A stretch of DNA of 64,000 nucleotides, from the NCBI RefSeq assembly GCF_000190595.1, contig NC_015167.1, forward strand, positions 732,501 through 796,500. Direction: 5' to 3'. Below the pieces are notes generated by a model, which saw only the letters and a list, made by a program, of their open reading frames with translations, was not told where the DNA came from and did not search any database. Below, one piece after another: positions 49,619-59,737 of this stretch (the first letter of the stretch is position 1; each line of letters begins with the position of its first letter). The DNA comes from Cellulophaga lytica DSM 7489. Its GTDB lineage: Bacteria; Bacteroidota; Bacteroidia; Flavobacteriales; Flavobacteriaceae. A program made the translations under genes and the position numbers.

Positions 49619-50173
49619 ATGAAAGCATTAAAAATGGCACTGGCACCAATATTTGCATTGGTACTATTTAGTTCTTGTACCTCTGTACGTGTTTTGTCTG
49701 ACTATGATAAAGAAGCAAACTTTAATACTTATAAAACGTATGCTTTTTATAAAACAGGTATAGATAAGGCGCAAATATCTGACTTAGACAAAAAAAGAAT
49801 TCTAAAGGCTATTGATGCTGAAATGAGTTCTAGAGGTTTTGTAAAATCTAGTACTCCTGATATCTTGGTTAGTATTTTTACTAAAGAAAAAGAACGCGTA
49901 GATATTTACAATAATTACTGGGGCGGTGGCTTTGGTTGGGGTTGGAATCCTTACTATTTTGGCAATGGCTTTAACAGAAGCAATGTTTCTACCAGTACAG
50001 AAGGATCTTTATATATAGACTTAATTGATGCTAAAAATAAGGAACTAGTTTGGCAAGGCCGCGGTATTGGCACATTAAACAATACAAATAACATAGAAAA
50101 AAAGGAACAACGCATCAAAGAGTTTGTTTCTCAAATACTAGAAGCATATCCGCCAGCAATTGCATCTAACTAA
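49619..50173 (+). CDS. DUF4136 lipoprotein
   Basis: 184 residues with a signal peptide and lipobox (LFSSC). Family signs include the opening VRVLSDYDKEANFNTYKTYAF, then SRGFVKSSTPDILVSI, and the late LYIDLIDAKNKELVWQGRG and EAYPP. A Gly/Trp/Tyr-rich loop (about 100-120) interrupts the domain. DUF4136 proteins are envelope lipoproteins of unknown role in many Bacteroidota and Proteobacteria. Followed by a strong terminator. Confidence 0.88.
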   Translation: MKALKMALAPIFALVLFSSCTSVRVLSDYDKEANFNTYKTYAFYKTGIDKAQISDLDKKRILKAIDAEMSSRGFVKSSTPDILVSIFTKEKERVDIYNNYWGGGFGWGWNPYYFGNGFNRSNVSTSTEGSLYIDLIDAKNKELVWQGRGIGTLNNTNNIEKKEQRIKEFVSQILEAYPPAIASN

Positions 50174-50179
50174 AAAATC

Positions 50180-50203
50180 AAAACCGCTACTAATAGCGGT
50201 TTT
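50180..50203 (+). terminator. terminator of the DUF4136 gene
   Basis: AAAACCGCTA pairs with TAGCGGTTTT around loop CTAA, followed by more T; six bases after the stop. Confidence 0.9.
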
Positions 50204-50327
50204 TTTTTGCTTTGCACTAAAAAATTGTTTCACGTTATAATTACACATTAGAGCTAAATAAAAACGTACATTATTTTCCAATTTTGTATCTTTATTGCCT
50301 ATTAGTAAATACCTAACATAACGTGCA

Positions 50328-52079
50328 ATGTCTTACACAAGCAATTATATATTAGATAAACTACCAACGCATTTAAAGCAATACATAAAACCGCAAAATT
50401 ATGAGGATTACACTCCAATTAATCAAGCTGTTTGGCGTTATGTTATGCGTAAAAATGTAGATTATTTAAGTAAAGTTGCACACACATCTTACTTAGATGG
50501 TTTAAAAAAGACAGGCATTTCTATAGAAAACATTCCTAATATGTACGGTATGAACCGTATTTTACAAGAAATAGGTTGGGCTGCTGTTGCAGTAGACGGT
50601 TTTATACCTCCTTCTGCTTTTATGGAGTTCCAAGCTTACAATGTACTGGTTATTGCATCTGACATAAGACAATTAGAAAATATAGAATACACACCTGCAC
50701 CAGACATTATTCATGAAGGTGCTGGCCACGCTCCTATTATAGCAAATCCTGAATACGCCGAGTATTTAAGACGATTTGGAGAAATAGGATGCAAAGCAAT
50801 TTCTAGTGGAAAAGATTATGAATTGTATGAAGCTGTTAGGCATTTATCTATTATAAAAGAGGCTGCTGACTCTGATGAAGAAGAAATAGAAAAAGCAGAA
50901 AAACACGTTGAAGACTTGCAACAAAATATGGGAGAACCTAGTGAAATGGCGTTAATTCGTAATTTACACTGGTGGACTGTAGAATATGGCCTAATTGGCA
51001 CTACAGATAACCCTAAAATTTATGGTGCAGGCTTGCTTTCTTCTATTGGTGAAAGTGCTTGGTGTATGACAGACCAAGTTAAAAAACTAAACTACTCTAT
51101 TGAAGCAGCTCATAAGTCTTTTGACATTACACAGCCACAACCTCAGCTTTTTGTAACACCAGACTTTGCCTATTTAAGTCAGGTTTTAGAAGAATTTGCT
51201 AACACAATGGCACTACGCACTGGTGGTTTAGATGGTGTAAACAAACTTATAGACTCTAAAGCTTTAGGAACTGTAGAACTTAGTACAGGCCTACAAATAT
51301 CTGGTGTATTTACAAATGTACTTACACATAAAGGAAAACCTAGTTACATACAAACTACTGGTAAAACTGCTTTATCTTACAGAGAAAAAGAATTAGTTGG
51401 CCACAGTACAAAACACCACTCAGATGGTTTTGGCTCTCCTATTGGCAAGCTAAAAGGTATTAACTTGGCCATAGAAGATATGAGTCCGCGCGACTTAAAA
51501 GCATATAATATTTTTGAAGGACAAACCATTACTTTAGAATTTGTTGGCGGTATTAAGGTTAAAGGAAGCATTATAACTGGCACACGTAACCTTAAAGGTG
51601 AAATTGTACTTATAACTTTTGAAAACTGTACGGTTACGCAGGATGAAACTATATTATTTAAACCAGAATGGGGATTGTACCATATGGCTGTGGGCGAGAA
51701 AATTGTTTCTGCTTTTAACGGACCAGCAGATTTGCATAGTTTTGATTTAATTACACACAGCATTACCGAAGAAACAATAAAGCCTAAACAAACAGAAGCT
51801 AAAACACAGCTAGAAAACTTATACAAACAAGTACGTGAGTTTAGAGAAGGTACTAATATTACAATTTCTAGAAATAAAGTGTTTCAAGAGGTAAAAAACA
51901 ACTACCCAACAGATTGGTTGCTCCCTGTAGAATTGTATGAATTAGCCAAATCTAATAACGATGATGATTTTGCAGTAGAAATTATTGAACACCTAGAGAC
52001 TGTAAAACAAAACAACCCTAAAGTTGGGCATTTAATTGATGACGGATTAGAGTTGGTAGATAAAAGTTTGGTTGTATAA
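50328..52079 (+). CDS. aromatic amino acid hydroxylase (phenylalanine 4-monooxygenase type)
   Basis: 583 residues. Non-haem iron, pterin-dependent enzyme that hydroxylates an aromatic amino acid, most likely Phe to Tyr. PDIIHEGAGHAPIIANPEYAEY gives iron ligands H129 and H134, and LHWWTVEYGL gives E219. The pterin/substrate region YGAGLLSSIGES matches animal enzymes. Compared with animal enzymes there is an insertion of about 45 residues between the His pair and Glu, and a long C-terminal region (about 300-583) outside the catalytic core, as in other Flavobacteriaceae. Substrate is not proven by sequence. Confidence 0.93.
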   Translation: MSYTSNYILDKLPTHLKQYIKPQNYEDYTPINQAVWRYVMRKNVDYLSKVAHTSYLDGLKKTGISIENIPNMYGMNRILQEIGWAAVAVDGFIPPSAFMEFQAYNVLVIASDIRQLENIEYTPAPDIIHEGAGHAPIIANPEYAEYLRRFGEIGCKAISSGKDYELYEAVRHLSIIKEAADSDEEEIEKAEKHVEDLQQNMGEPSEMALIRNLHWWTVEYGLIGTTDNPKIYGAGLLSSIGESAWCMTDQVKKLNYSIEAAHKSFDITQPQPQLFVTPDFAYLSQVLEEFANTMALRTGGLDGVNKLIDSKALGTVELSTGLQISGVFTNVLTHKGKPSYIQTTGKTALSYREKELVGHSTKHHSDGFGSPIGKLKGINLAIEDMSPRDLKAYNIFEGQTITLEFVGGIKVKGSIITGTRNLKGEIVLITFENCTVTQDETILFKPEWGLYHMAVGEKIVSAFNGPADLHSFDLITHSITEETIKPKQTEAKTQLENLYKQVREFREGTNITISRNKVFQEVKNNYPTDWLLPVELYELAKSNNDDDFAVEIIEHLETVKQNNPKVGHLIDDGLELVDKSLVV

Positions 52080-52080
52080 T

Positions 52081-52707
52081 TTACTGCAACTCTAGCTCTT
52101 TTATAGCTTTTAATTCTTCAATTTCATTAATTGGGTTGTCATTATATTTCAATGTCCAACCCAAAGAATTTGTTAGTACATAGAACTTAGACAGCTCACT
52201 TAAAAGTCTGTTTTGCGCATTTGTTTTTAAGGTAGAATTTTCAACTTTTTTAAGTAGTGATGCTTTAACGCTTTTCTTTATTTTATTATAATCATTAGCA
52301 TCAAACTGATTTAAAAAATCGGCCGTAACATCATAATACTCATAATCTGGACTTATTTTTACTTCTGGTTCCGGAATGCTTGTAATTTGTAATATTTTGT
52401 TTTCTTCATCTACCTTAAAAACAATTTTACTTAAATCATAAGCAACAGTAACATCTGCATTAACTACAACCAACGCTTTTTTTTCTGCTGTAATTAGCGG
52501 TCCAAAAAGCTGCTGAGAATCTTTATAATTATATACTTCTGCAAAGTGACCCTCGGTTACTACAAGCTTAGATACATTTTGTATTTGCTGCTGTATTAAC
52601 ATTGAGTTTTCTTGTAAAATAGATTGTTCTTCTTTTTTATCTGAACAAGTTTTAAATACAAGTAAAGCCACTAAAACAATAATAATTCCTACAAGGATTC
52701 TCTTCAT
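52081..52707 (-). CDS. DUF4230 membrane-anchored protein
   Basis: 208 residues. One N-terminal membrane helix (about 4-20) is followed by a soluble domain with KLVVTEGHFAEVYNYKD and ALVVVNADVTVAYDLSKI, the conserved parts of DUF4230. Role unknown. Last gene of the alaS operon, 2 bases behind the GSCFA gene, and convergent with the hydroxylase gene one base away. Confidence 0.88.
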   Translation of the reverse strand: MKRILVGIIIVLVALLVFKTCSDKKEEQSILQENSMLIQQQIQNVSKLVVTEGHFAEVYNYKDSQQLFGPLITAEKKALVVVNADVTVAYDLSKIVFKVDEENKILQITSIPEPEVKISPDYEYYDVTADFLNQFDANDYNKIKKSVKASLLKKVENSTLKTNAQNRLLSELSKFYVLTNSLGWTLKYNDNPINEIEELKAIKELELQ

Positions 52708-52709
52708 AA

Positions 52710-53666
52710 TTAAAACGAAATAAAAGGATATTCTTTTTGAAGATACGTAATTTTTTCTTGAATGTTTTTTAAAAACTTCTGATGCTCCTCTGACTCCGAA
52801 TTAAAAGGTCTATGCTCCAAACCTCTTTGTACAGCGCCAACTTTTACAGTAGTTTCTAAGGCCTTTTTAGTTAACCATACATCACTAAACTTTTCCCAAA
52901 TATAATCTACCGCTAATTTGCTTGGGTGCACCATATCTTCTTTATAAAAACGATAATCACGCAATTCATCCATCATAATTTCATAACTAGGAAAATAAAA
53001 AGCATCACCCCTGTTTTTTTCTAATTCTATGGTATTATGCACAGCGGTTAGCAAATGAGATTTACTACGCTGATTTTCTACAAAACCATCTTTAATATGC
53101 CTAACAGGAGACACCGTAAAAATAAATTTAGCATTAGTATTTACACTTTTTACTAATGATATAAGCTCTTGTAAACTAGCCTCTATTTCTGTAACTGTTA
53201 ACAATTGCTTATTAAAAGCTTTCTGCGGAACTTTATGGCAGTTAGCAACTACTTTATTTAATTCTAAATGTTTGTACACCCAAGCCGTTCCCAAGGTAAC
53301 TACAATGTGTGTAGCATTAGTTAAAACCTGCCTAGTTTCTGCAACTGCTGCATTTAAATTTTGTACTAGTTTTTGTTTTGAGGGTGTACTTAAAACAGAA
53401 TGAGCATTGAAACTATGCCAACGCTCATTTTGATTAAAGATATCTTTTTCTGTGTATTTTTCTTCTAAAACAGCATTTTTAACCAGCTGTGTTATTGCCT
53501 GTGGATGAAATAACACCCCAAACGGGTTGGTTACAGCTTGCATTTTATAATAGGAAAATTTATTACCTATATGTTCTGCAAAACAAGAACCTAACAACAA
53601 TAATTTGTTAGAATAGTTTATTTGAAACGTACTTGGCTTAAGTGGTACTTTAGTTTGTAGTTTCAT
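52710..53666 (-). CDS. GSCFA-domain protein
   Basis: 318 residues. It has the naming motif LLLGSCFAEHIGNKF near residue 30 and the conserved later pieces TLGTAWVY and FTVSPVRHIKDG, with DMVHPSKLAVDYIW near the end. The fold is SGNH-hydrolase-like, with the GSC residue and the DxxHP motif as plausible catalytic points. Function is not established. It starts 9 bases after alaS in the same operon. Confidence 0.93.
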   Translation of the reverse strand: MKLQTKVPLKPSTFQINYSNKLLLLGSCFAEHIGNKFSYYKMQAVTNPFGVLFHPQAITQLVKNAVLEEKYTEKDIFNQNERWHSFNAHSVLSTPSKQKLVQNLNAAVAETRQVLTNATHIVVTLGTAWVYKHLELNKVVANCHKVPQKAFNKQLLTVTEIEASLQELISLVKSVNTNAKFIFTVSPVRHIKDGFVENQRSKSHLLTAVHNTIELEKNRGDAFYFPSYEIMMDELRDYRFYKEDMVHPSKLAVDYIWEKFSDVWLTKKALETTVKVGAVQRGLEHRPFNSESEEHQKFLKNIQEKITYLQKEYPFISF

Positions 53667-53675
53667 ACACTGTTG

Positions 53676-56291
53676 TTATTTAATATATGCTATTGCTTTA
53701 TCTAAGGCTTCTGCAATACCTCCTGGGTTTTTACCACCTGCTGTAGCAAAAAACGGTTGTCCGCCACCGCCACCTTGAATATACTTACCTAATTCACGTA
53801 CAATTGCACCTGCATTTAAATCTTTTTCTGCAGCCAGTTCTTTAGATATGTAACAAGACAAGGTTGCTTTACCATTATTTTCTGCTCCAAAAAGCAAGAA
53901 CATATTAGTAGCATTAGCTCCCATATTAAAACACAAGTCTTTTATACCTGCAGGATCTAAATCCACCTTTTTAGCCAAAAATTGCACGCCATTTACATCT
54001 TGTAACTCGTTAAGCAAATCGCCCTTTAAGTTTTTAGCCTTATCTTTTAATAGTTGCTCTATCTCCTTTTTAAGTTTGTTATTCTCTTCTTGTAAAGAAA
54101 CTACAGCTTTTACAGGGTCTTTAGCATTGTTTAAAACTTCTTTTATATCTGTTAACACCTCATTATTATCTGCATAAAAATCTTTAACAGCATCAGAAGT
54201 AATAGCTTCTATTCTACGTATTCCAGAGGCAACTGCACCTTCAGACTTAATTTTAAAGTGCCAAATATCTCCTGTGTTTTGTACGTGCGTACCACCACAA
54301 AGTTCTACCGACTGCCCAAAACGTATAAGCCTAACCGTATCTCCGTATTTCTCTCCAAACAAAGCCATTGCACCAGCATCTAAAGCTTCTTGCATTGGTA
54401 TGTTACGTTTTTCTTCTAATGGTAAATTACCTTCTATTCTTGCATTTACAAAATCCTCAACCTCTTTTAGTTGCTCTGTAGTTACTTTAGAAAAGTGAGA
54501 AAAATCAAAACGTAAATATTTAGAGTGTACAGCAGAACCTTTTTGCTCTACGTGTGTACCTAAAACTTCTCTTAATGCTTGGTGTAGTAAATGTGTAGCA
54601 GTATGGTTACTTGCCGTTCTTTGGCGTTGTTTTACATCTACAACAGCCTTAAAAATATCTGTAGTATTTTTTGGTAAATTCTTTGCAAAGTGAATAATCT
54701 CGTTATTCTCTTTTTTAGTATCTAATATGTAAACAACATCTCCGTTTTGTGCTTCTAAATACCCTTTATCACCTACTTGTCCGCCTCCTTCTGCATAAAA
54801 TGGAGTAATATTAAACACCAACTGGTATTGTTTACCTTCTTTTTTAGAGGTTACTTTTCTGTATTTAACTAAACGCACATTAGTTTCTAATACATCATAA
54901 CCAACAAACTCTTGTTCTGCATCTTGTAAAAGCACTTCCCAATCTTCTTTAGAAACCTCAGAAGCAGACCTAGATCTGTTTTTTTGTTCTTGCATTGCTG
55001 CATCAAAACCTTTTTCATCTAACGTATAACCACGCTCACTTAAAATAAGAGCGGTTAAATCTATAGGAAAACCATATGTATCATACAATTCAAATGCTTT
55101 TCTGCCATCAATAGTTTTAGAAGACGCACTATTAATAACACTGTCTAATAATACCAAGCCTTGGTCTAGTGTCTTTAAAAAAGAATGCTCTTCTTCCTTT
55201 ACTACATTTTCAATAAGTTGTTTTTGTTCTTTAAGCTCAGGAAAAGCATCACCCATTGTATTGGTTAATACATTTACTAACCTATACATAAATGGTTCTT
55301 TGGTATTTAAAAACGTAAATCCGTAACGTATAGCCCTTCTTAAAATTCTACGTATTACATAACCAGCACCAGTATTACTTGGCAACTGACCATCTGCTAT
55401 AGAAAAAGCAACAGCTCTAATATGGTCTGCAATAACGCGTATTGCAATATTAGTATCTTCGTTTTTATTGTATTCTGCGTTGGTAATTGTTTCTATTTCT
55501 CTAATTATAGGCGTAAAAACATCAGTATCATAGTTAGACTGTACACCTTGCATTACCATACACAAACGCTCAAACCCCATTCCTGTATCTACGTGTTTAG
55601 CAGGTAAGTTTTCTAATTCTCCGTTTGCTTTACGGTTGTACTGCATAAATACAAGATTCCATATTTCTACAACCTGTGGGTGATCCATATTTACCAATTC
55701 TGCACCAGAAACTTTTGCTTTTTCTTCTGCAGATCTAATATCTACGTGTATTTCTGAACAAGGTCCGCAAGGCCCCTGATCTCCCATTTCCCAAAAGTTA
55801 TCTTTTTTATTACCAAAAAGAATTTGAGATTCTGGAATAATTTTTTTCCATAAATCTAGCGCCTCTTGGTCCATTTCTAAATTATCCTTGTCTTTACTAC
55901 CCTCAAAAACGGTAACATACAAGCTAGACTCATCTATTTTAAAAACCTTTGTTAGCAGTTCCCAAGCCCAAGAGATAGCGTCTTCTTTAAAATAATCTCC
56001 AAAACTCCAGTTCCCCAACATCTCAAACATAGTATGGTGGTAAGTATCTTTACCAACCTCTTCTAAATCGTTATGCTTACCACTAACACGCAAACATTTT
56101 TGGGTATCTACTACCCTTGTGTTTTTTGCTTCGGTATTTCCAAGAAAAAATTCTTTAAACTGGTTCATACCAGCATTAGTAAACATTAAAGTAGGATCAT
56201 CTTTAATGACCATTGGGGCAGAAGAAACAATTTTATGTGTTTTATTCTTAAAAAATTCTAAAAACTGAGATCTTATTTCTTGAGATTTCAT
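53676..56291 (-). CDS. alaS: alanyl-tRNA synthetase
   Basis: 871 residues, full length. It charges tRNA-Ala. Class II catalytic domain at the N-terminus ([15 protein letters not shown]), editing domain with the [11 protein letters not shown] metal site and [12 protein letters not shown], and C-terminal DHHA1/C-Ala region ending with [14 protein letters not shown]. It heads the operon with GSCFA and DUF4230 genes and is divergent from the M23 peptidase gene. The tRNA-Ala it uses is encoded in this window at 836-912. Confidence 0.98.
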   Translation of the reverse strand: MKSQEIRSQFLEFFKNKTHKIVSSAPMVIKDDPTLMFTNAGMNQFKEFFLGNTEAKNTRVVDTQKCLRVSGKHNDLEEVGKDTYHHTMFEMLGNWSFGDYFKEDAISWAWELLTKVFKIDESSLYVTVFEGSKDKDNLEMDQEALDLWKKIIPESQILFGNKKDNFWEMGDQGPCGPCSEIHVDIRSAEEKAKVSGAELVNMDHPQVVEIWNLVFMQYNRKANGELENLPAKHVDTGMGFERLCMVMQGVQSNYDTDVFTPIIREIETITNAEYNKNEDTNIAIRVIADHIRAVAFSIADGQLPSNTGAGYVIRRILRRAIRYGFTFLNTKEPFMYRLVNVLTNTMGDAFPELKEQKQLIENVVKEEEHSFLKTLDQGLVLLDSVINSASSKTIDGRKAFELYDTYGFPIDLTALILSERGYTLDEKGFDAAMQEQKNRSRSASEVSKEDWEVLLQDAEQEFVGYDVLETNVRLVKYRKVTSKKEGKQYQLVFNITPFYAEGGGQVGDKGYLEAQNGDVVYILDTKKENNEIIHFAKNLPKNTTDIFKAVVDVKQRQRTASNHTATHLLHQALREVLGTHVEQKGSAVHSKYLRFDFSHFSKVTTEQLKEVEDFVNARIEGNLPLEEKRNIPMQEALDAGAMALFGEKYGDTVRLIRFGQSVELCGGTHVQNTGDIWHFKIKSEGAVASGIRRIEAITSDAVKDFYADNNEVLTDIKEVLNNAKDPVKAVVSLQEENNKLKKEIEQLLKDKAKNLKGDLLNELQDVNGVQFLAKKVDLDPAGIKDLCFNMGANATNMFLLFGAENNGKATLSCYISKELAAEKDLNAGAIVRELGKYIQGGGGGQPFFATAGGKNPGGIAEALDKAIAYIK

Positions 56292-56437
56292 CCGTTGCTA
56301 TGTTTGTAAATTTAATTGGCTGCTATAGTTTTGTAAAAAGCATTATATTTAACGCAAATAACACATAATTATATGGCTTATACCACTCTGAAATGGTAAG
56401 CTTTTTATAAAATTAACTATTTCTGCAAAACAATTTT

Positions 56438-56445
56438 TATATTTG
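56438..56445 (+). promoter_or_regulatory. -7 box of the M23-MerR operon
   Basis: TATATTTG matches the -7 consensus, 46 bases before the ATG at 56492. No clear TTG upstream. Confidence 0.4.
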
Positions 56446-56491
56446 TTTGTTTTGATAAATTAAAAATGCAAAAATAGGATAAATTCCCTTT

Positions 56492-57469
56492 ATGTCTCAA
56501 GTTAAATATTATTATGATCCAGACACCCTATCTTACAGAAAGATAGAGCATAAAAAGTCTAAAAAGTTTCGCAATGTAGCGTTAATGTTTATTGGTGCTG
56601 CTATATTGGGTTTTTTAGGTTTATTACTCCTATTAAATACCAATTTAGTGAACACACCTAAAGAGCTATCTTTACAAAGAGAGTTGCATAATTACGAGTT
56701 TCAGTTTGAGTTGCTTAACAAAAAAATGGAGCAAATGGAACAAGTTTTAGCCAATATAGAAGATAGAGACAATAACATTTATCGCTTATATTTTGAAGCT
56801 AACCCAATACCAGAAGAACAAAGACGCGCTGGTTTTGGCGGTGTAAATAGATACAAATCTTTAGAAGGTTTTAATAATTCTGATATGATTATTGATGCTA
56901 CTAAACGTTTAGAAATTATACAAAAACAAATGGTAATACAGTCTAAGTCTTTAGATGAAATTACCAAACTTGCTGAAGAAAAAGAAAAGTTTTTAGAAGC
57001 AATACCTGCCATACAACCTATAAGTAACGAAGACCTAACACGTATGGCATCTGGTTATGGCTGGAGGTCTGACCCCTTCACCAAAGTTCGTAAAATGCAT
57101 TGGGGTATGGACTTTACATCTCCTAGAGGAACACCAATATATGCCTCTGGTAATGGTACAGTTACAAGAGCAGACGCCAGCTCTACTGGTTACGGTAAAC
57201 ACATACGTATAGATCACGGTTATGGCTACCTAACACTTTATGCACACTTAAGCAAATACAATGTTACTGCTGGACAAAAAGTAAAAAGAGGAGACCTTAT
57301 TGGCTTTGTTGGCAGTACAGGTAGGTCTGAAGCTCCACACTTACATTATGAAGTTTGGAAAGATGGTGACAGAATTAACCCTATTAACTTTTACTACGGT
57401 AACCTTTCTGCTCTAGAGTTTGAAAACTTATTAAAACACGCAACTCAAGAAAATCAATCATTGGATTAA
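56492..57469 (+). CDS. M23-family (LytM) peptidoglycan endopeptidase
   Basis: 325 residues. Membrane helix about 26-47, a coiled region about 55-180 (QRELHNYEFQFELLNKKMEQ), then the M23 domain about 185-310. Zinc ligands are H203 and D207 in HWGMD, and H285 with catalytic H283 in the HLH motif. Expected to cut or regulate peptidoglycan cross-bridges in the periplasm. The stop codon overlaps the start of the MerR gene by one base (TAATG), so the two are coupled. Confidence 0.93.
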   Translation: MSQVKYYYDPDTLSYRKIEHKKSKKFRNVALMFIGAAILGFLGLLLLLNTNLVNTPKELSLQRELHNYEFQFELLNKKMEQMEQVLANIEDRDNNIYRLYFEANPIPEEQRRAGFGGVNRYKSLEGFNNSDMIIDATKRLEIIQKQMVIQSKSLDEITKLAEEKEKFLEAIPAIQPISNEDLTRMASGYGWRSDPFTKVRKMHWGMDFTSPRGTPIYASGNGTVTRADASSTGYGKHIRIDHGYGYLTLYAHLSKYNVTAGQKVKRGDLIGFVGSTGRSEAPHLHYEVWKDGDRINPINFYYGNLSALEFENLLKHATQENQSLD

Positions 57470-57798
57470 TGCATATAGAGCTTCCAGAAAAAAGATATTA
57501 TAGTATTGGCGAAGTTGCCAAAGCTTTTAACGTGAATACGTCTTTAATACGTTTTTGGGAAAAGGAGTTTGATGTTTTAAAACCAAAAAAAAACGCTAAG
57601 GGCAACCGTAAATTTACACCGCAAGACATTAAAAACTTGCAGCTAATTTATCACTTAGTTAAAGAAAGAGGCTTTACTTTAGATGGTGCAAAAACACACC
57701 TTAAAGAAGAAAAGAAAAAAACACTTTCTAATTTTGATATTATTACAAAATTAGAAAATGTAAAATCAGAGCTTCTAAAAATTAAAGATCAATTATAA
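57469..57798 (+). CDS. MerR-family transcriptional regulator
   Basis: 109 residues. The N-terminal winged helix (YYSIGEVAKAFNVNTSLIRFWEKEF, then RKFTPQDIKNLQLIYHLVKERGF) is a MerR DNA-binding domain. The short C-terminal part lacks a Cys-rich effector domain, so the signal is unknown. Coupled to the M23 gene by a TAATG overlap and followed 40 bases later by LemA. Confidence 0.92.
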   Translation: MHIELPEKRYYSIGEVAKAFNVNTSLIRFWEKEFDVLKPKKNAKGNRKFTPQDIKNLQLIYHLVKERGFTLDGAKTHLKEEKKKTLSNFDIITKLENVKSELLKIKDQL

Positions 57799-57838
57799 CC
57801 ATTAATTACCTATAAACTAAACACTAAAAAACTTAACT

Positions 57839-58438
57839 ATGAAAAAATTATTAATTGTACTTGCCGTTTTTGTTGTATTGTTACTAGCCCTAGGTGGTTG
57901 GTACGTTAGCGCAAATAATGAGTTAGTAGAAATGAAAGGACAAGCGGTTAAACAATGGGCAAATGTAGAAAGCTCTTACCAAAGAAGAAATGACCTTATT
58001 GGCAACTTAGTAAAAACAGTACAAGGTGCAGCAGATTTTGAAAAAAGCACTTTAACTGGTGTTATAAATGCAAGAGCTAAAGCAACGTCTATAAACATAG
58101 ACCCTTCTAATATGACACCAGAACAGATAGCGCAATTTAGTAAAGTGCAAAGCGGTTTAACTGGTGCGCTTAGCAAATTACTGGTTTCTGTAGAACGTTA
58201 TCCTGATTTAAAAGCTAATAAAAACTTTTTAGAATTACAAGCACAAATAGAAGGCACAGAAAACAGAATTAATGTAGAACGCAATAGGTTTAATGACATA
58301 GCTGGTGACTACAATATCCATATAAAAAAAATACCTACAAATATTATTGCTGCAATAGCTAATTTTGAACCTATGGCATTATTTAGTGCTGATGAAGGAT
58401 CAGAAAAAGCACCAGATGCAAGTTTTGATTTTAAATAA
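57839..58438 (+). CDS. LemA family protein
   Basis: 199 residues. One membrane helix at about 3-22, then a helical domain with the family blocks SSYQRRNDLIGNLVKTVQG, VERYPDLKANKNFLELQAQIEGTENRI and RNRFNDIAGDYN. LemA proteins are envelope-associated and often sit next to TPM genes, as here. Molecular function is unknown. Confidence 0.95.
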   Translation: MKKLLIVLAVFVVLLLALGGWYVSANNELVEMKGQAVKQWANVESSYQRRNDLIGNLVKTVQGAADFEKSTLTGVINARAKATSINIDPSNMTPEQIAQFSKVQSGLTGALSKLLVSVERYPDLKANKNFLELQAQIEGTENRINVERNRFNDIAGDYNIHIKKIPTNIIAAIANFEPMALFSADEGSEKAPDASFDFK

Positions 58439-58446
58439 ACAACACT

Positions 58447-58884
58447 ATGTCTAAGGTTGAAGATTTTCTAACCACAGCGGAAGAACAAGAAATTGTTAAT
58501 GCTATTATTTCTGCAGAAAAAAATACTTCTGGTGAAATAAGAGTGCATATTGAAGCTACAAGTAAAATAGACCATTACAAAAGAGCTCAAGAAGTGTTTC
58601 ATTTTTTAAAAATGGATAATACTAAAGCAGAAAATGGCGTATTACTTTACATTGCTGTACTTGACAAAAAATTTGTTATATATGGCGATAAAGGTATAAA
58701 TAATGCCGTACCTAAAGATTTTTGGAATACAACCAAAGATGCCATACAGGCTGAATTTACTAAAGGAAATTTTAAACAAGGAATTATTAATGGTGTATTA
58801 AAAGCCGGAAAAGAGTTAGAAACTCATTTTCCTTGGTTACATACAGACACCAATGAACTTAGCAATGAAATATCTAAAGGATAG
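58447..58884 (+). CDS. TPM-domain protein (first copy)
   Basis: 145 residues without a signal peptide. A TPM (phosphatase-like Psb32) domain fills the protein: EEQEIVNAIISAEKNTSGEIRVHIEA, then KKFVIYGDKGIN and KGNFKQGIINGVLKAG. The lack of an export signal suggests a cytoplasmic or inner-membrane face location, unlike its neighbour. It lies 8 bases after LemA and overlaps the next gene by 20 bases. Confidence 0.9.
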   Translation: MSKVEDFLTTAEEQEIVNAIISAEKNTSGEIRVHIEATSKIDHYKRAQEVFHFLKMDNTKAENGVLLYIAVLDKKFVIYGDKGINNAVPKDFWNTTKDAIQAEFTKGNFKQGIINGVLKAGKELETHFPWLHTDTNELSNEISKG

Positions 58885-59653
58885 TTTATTTTTATTAATC
58901 TTATTTGTTGCTAATTTTACTTTAGCTCAATATAAAATACCAGAAAAACCCAAGCTACAAACTAGTGTATATGACTATGCAAAGCTTTTATCTGATACAG
59001 AAAAAAGTAGCTTAGAGCGTAAACTTATTAGCTATTCTGATAGCACATCTACACAAATAGTTATTGCTATAATACCTAGTACAGAAGGTGAAAATATCAC
59101 CTTTTTAGGGGCACAATGGGGACAAAAATGGGGTCTTGGCCAAAAAGGAAAAGACAACGGTATTTTAATATTATTGGCTAAAAATGACAGAAAAATAGCC
59201 ATAAACACTGGTTACGGTGTAGAGGGTAGATTACCAGACATTACAGCACACCAAATTATTAATAATGTAATTATACCCGAGTTTAAGTCTGGTAGCTATT
59301 ATAACGGCTTAAACTATGGCGCAGACGCCATTTTTAGTGCTTTAAAAGGTGAATTTAAAGAAGATAGAAACCTTACTAAATTTCGATTAGAATCTTTTTT
59401 GCCATTTATTGTTTTCTTTATTATCATTTTAATATTGATAAATAAAAAAAGAAACAACGGCGGTAATAACGGTGGTAACAGGTCTACAGGAATAGACTTG
59501 TTAGATATAATTATACTAAGTAATCTTGGCCGTGGAGGATCATCTGGTGGCTTTGGCGGAGGCGGAAGCTTTGGTGGAGGCAGCACAGGAGGTTTTGGCG
59601 GCGGCTTTGGTGGCGGTGGCTTTGGTGGCGGTGGTGCTTCTGGAGGTTGGTAA
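58865..59653 (+). CDS. TPM-domain membrane protein with Gly-rich tail (YgcG-like)
   Basis: 262 residues from ATG 58865, which gives a clean signal peptide (MKYLKDSLFLLILFVANFTLA); an ATG at 58853 would add four residues. The TPM domain is about 28-155 (VYDYAKLLSDTEKSSLERKL, then NTGYGVEGRLPD), with a membrane helix about 180-197 and a Gly/Phe-rich tail of repeats such as GGFGGG at 210-262. A TPM protein with such a tail is the usual partner of LemA. Overlap of 20 bases with the first TPM gene indicates coupled translation. Confidence 0.92.
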   Translation: MKYLKDSLFLLILFVANFTLAQYKIPEKPKLQTSVYDYAKLLSDTEKSSLERKLISYSDSTSTQIVIAIIPSTEGENITFLGAQWGQKWGLGQKGKDNGILILLAKNDRKIAINTGYGVEGRLPDITAHQIINNVIIPEFKSGSYYNGLNYGADAIFSALKGEFKEDRNLTKFRLESFLPFIVFFIIILILINKKRNNGGNNGGNRSTGIDLLDIIILSNLGRGGSSGGFGGGGSFGGGSTGGFGGGFGGGGFGGGGASGGW

Positions 59654-59670
59654 CCAAACTTAAAAAATAA

Positions 59671-59711
59671 AAAAAACTCCCTTAACTTCTATTAAGCTAG
59701 GGGAGTTTTTT
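59671..59711 (+). terminator. bidirectional terminator after the TPM operon
   Basis: AAAAAACTCCC (59671-59681) pairs with GGGAGTTTTTT (59701-59711), with a smaller inner CTTAA/TTAAG stem. T runs on both strands serve the convergent beta-barrel gene too. Confidence 0.85.
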
Positions 59712-59737
59712 TATACGCTACTATTCTTTTATTTCTT

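Noticed and set aside
58853-58884. Overlap of the two TPM genes as a frameshifted single gene
   Set aside because: Each frame has its own complete TPM domain, and the second begins with a full signal peptide; overlap fits translational coupling.
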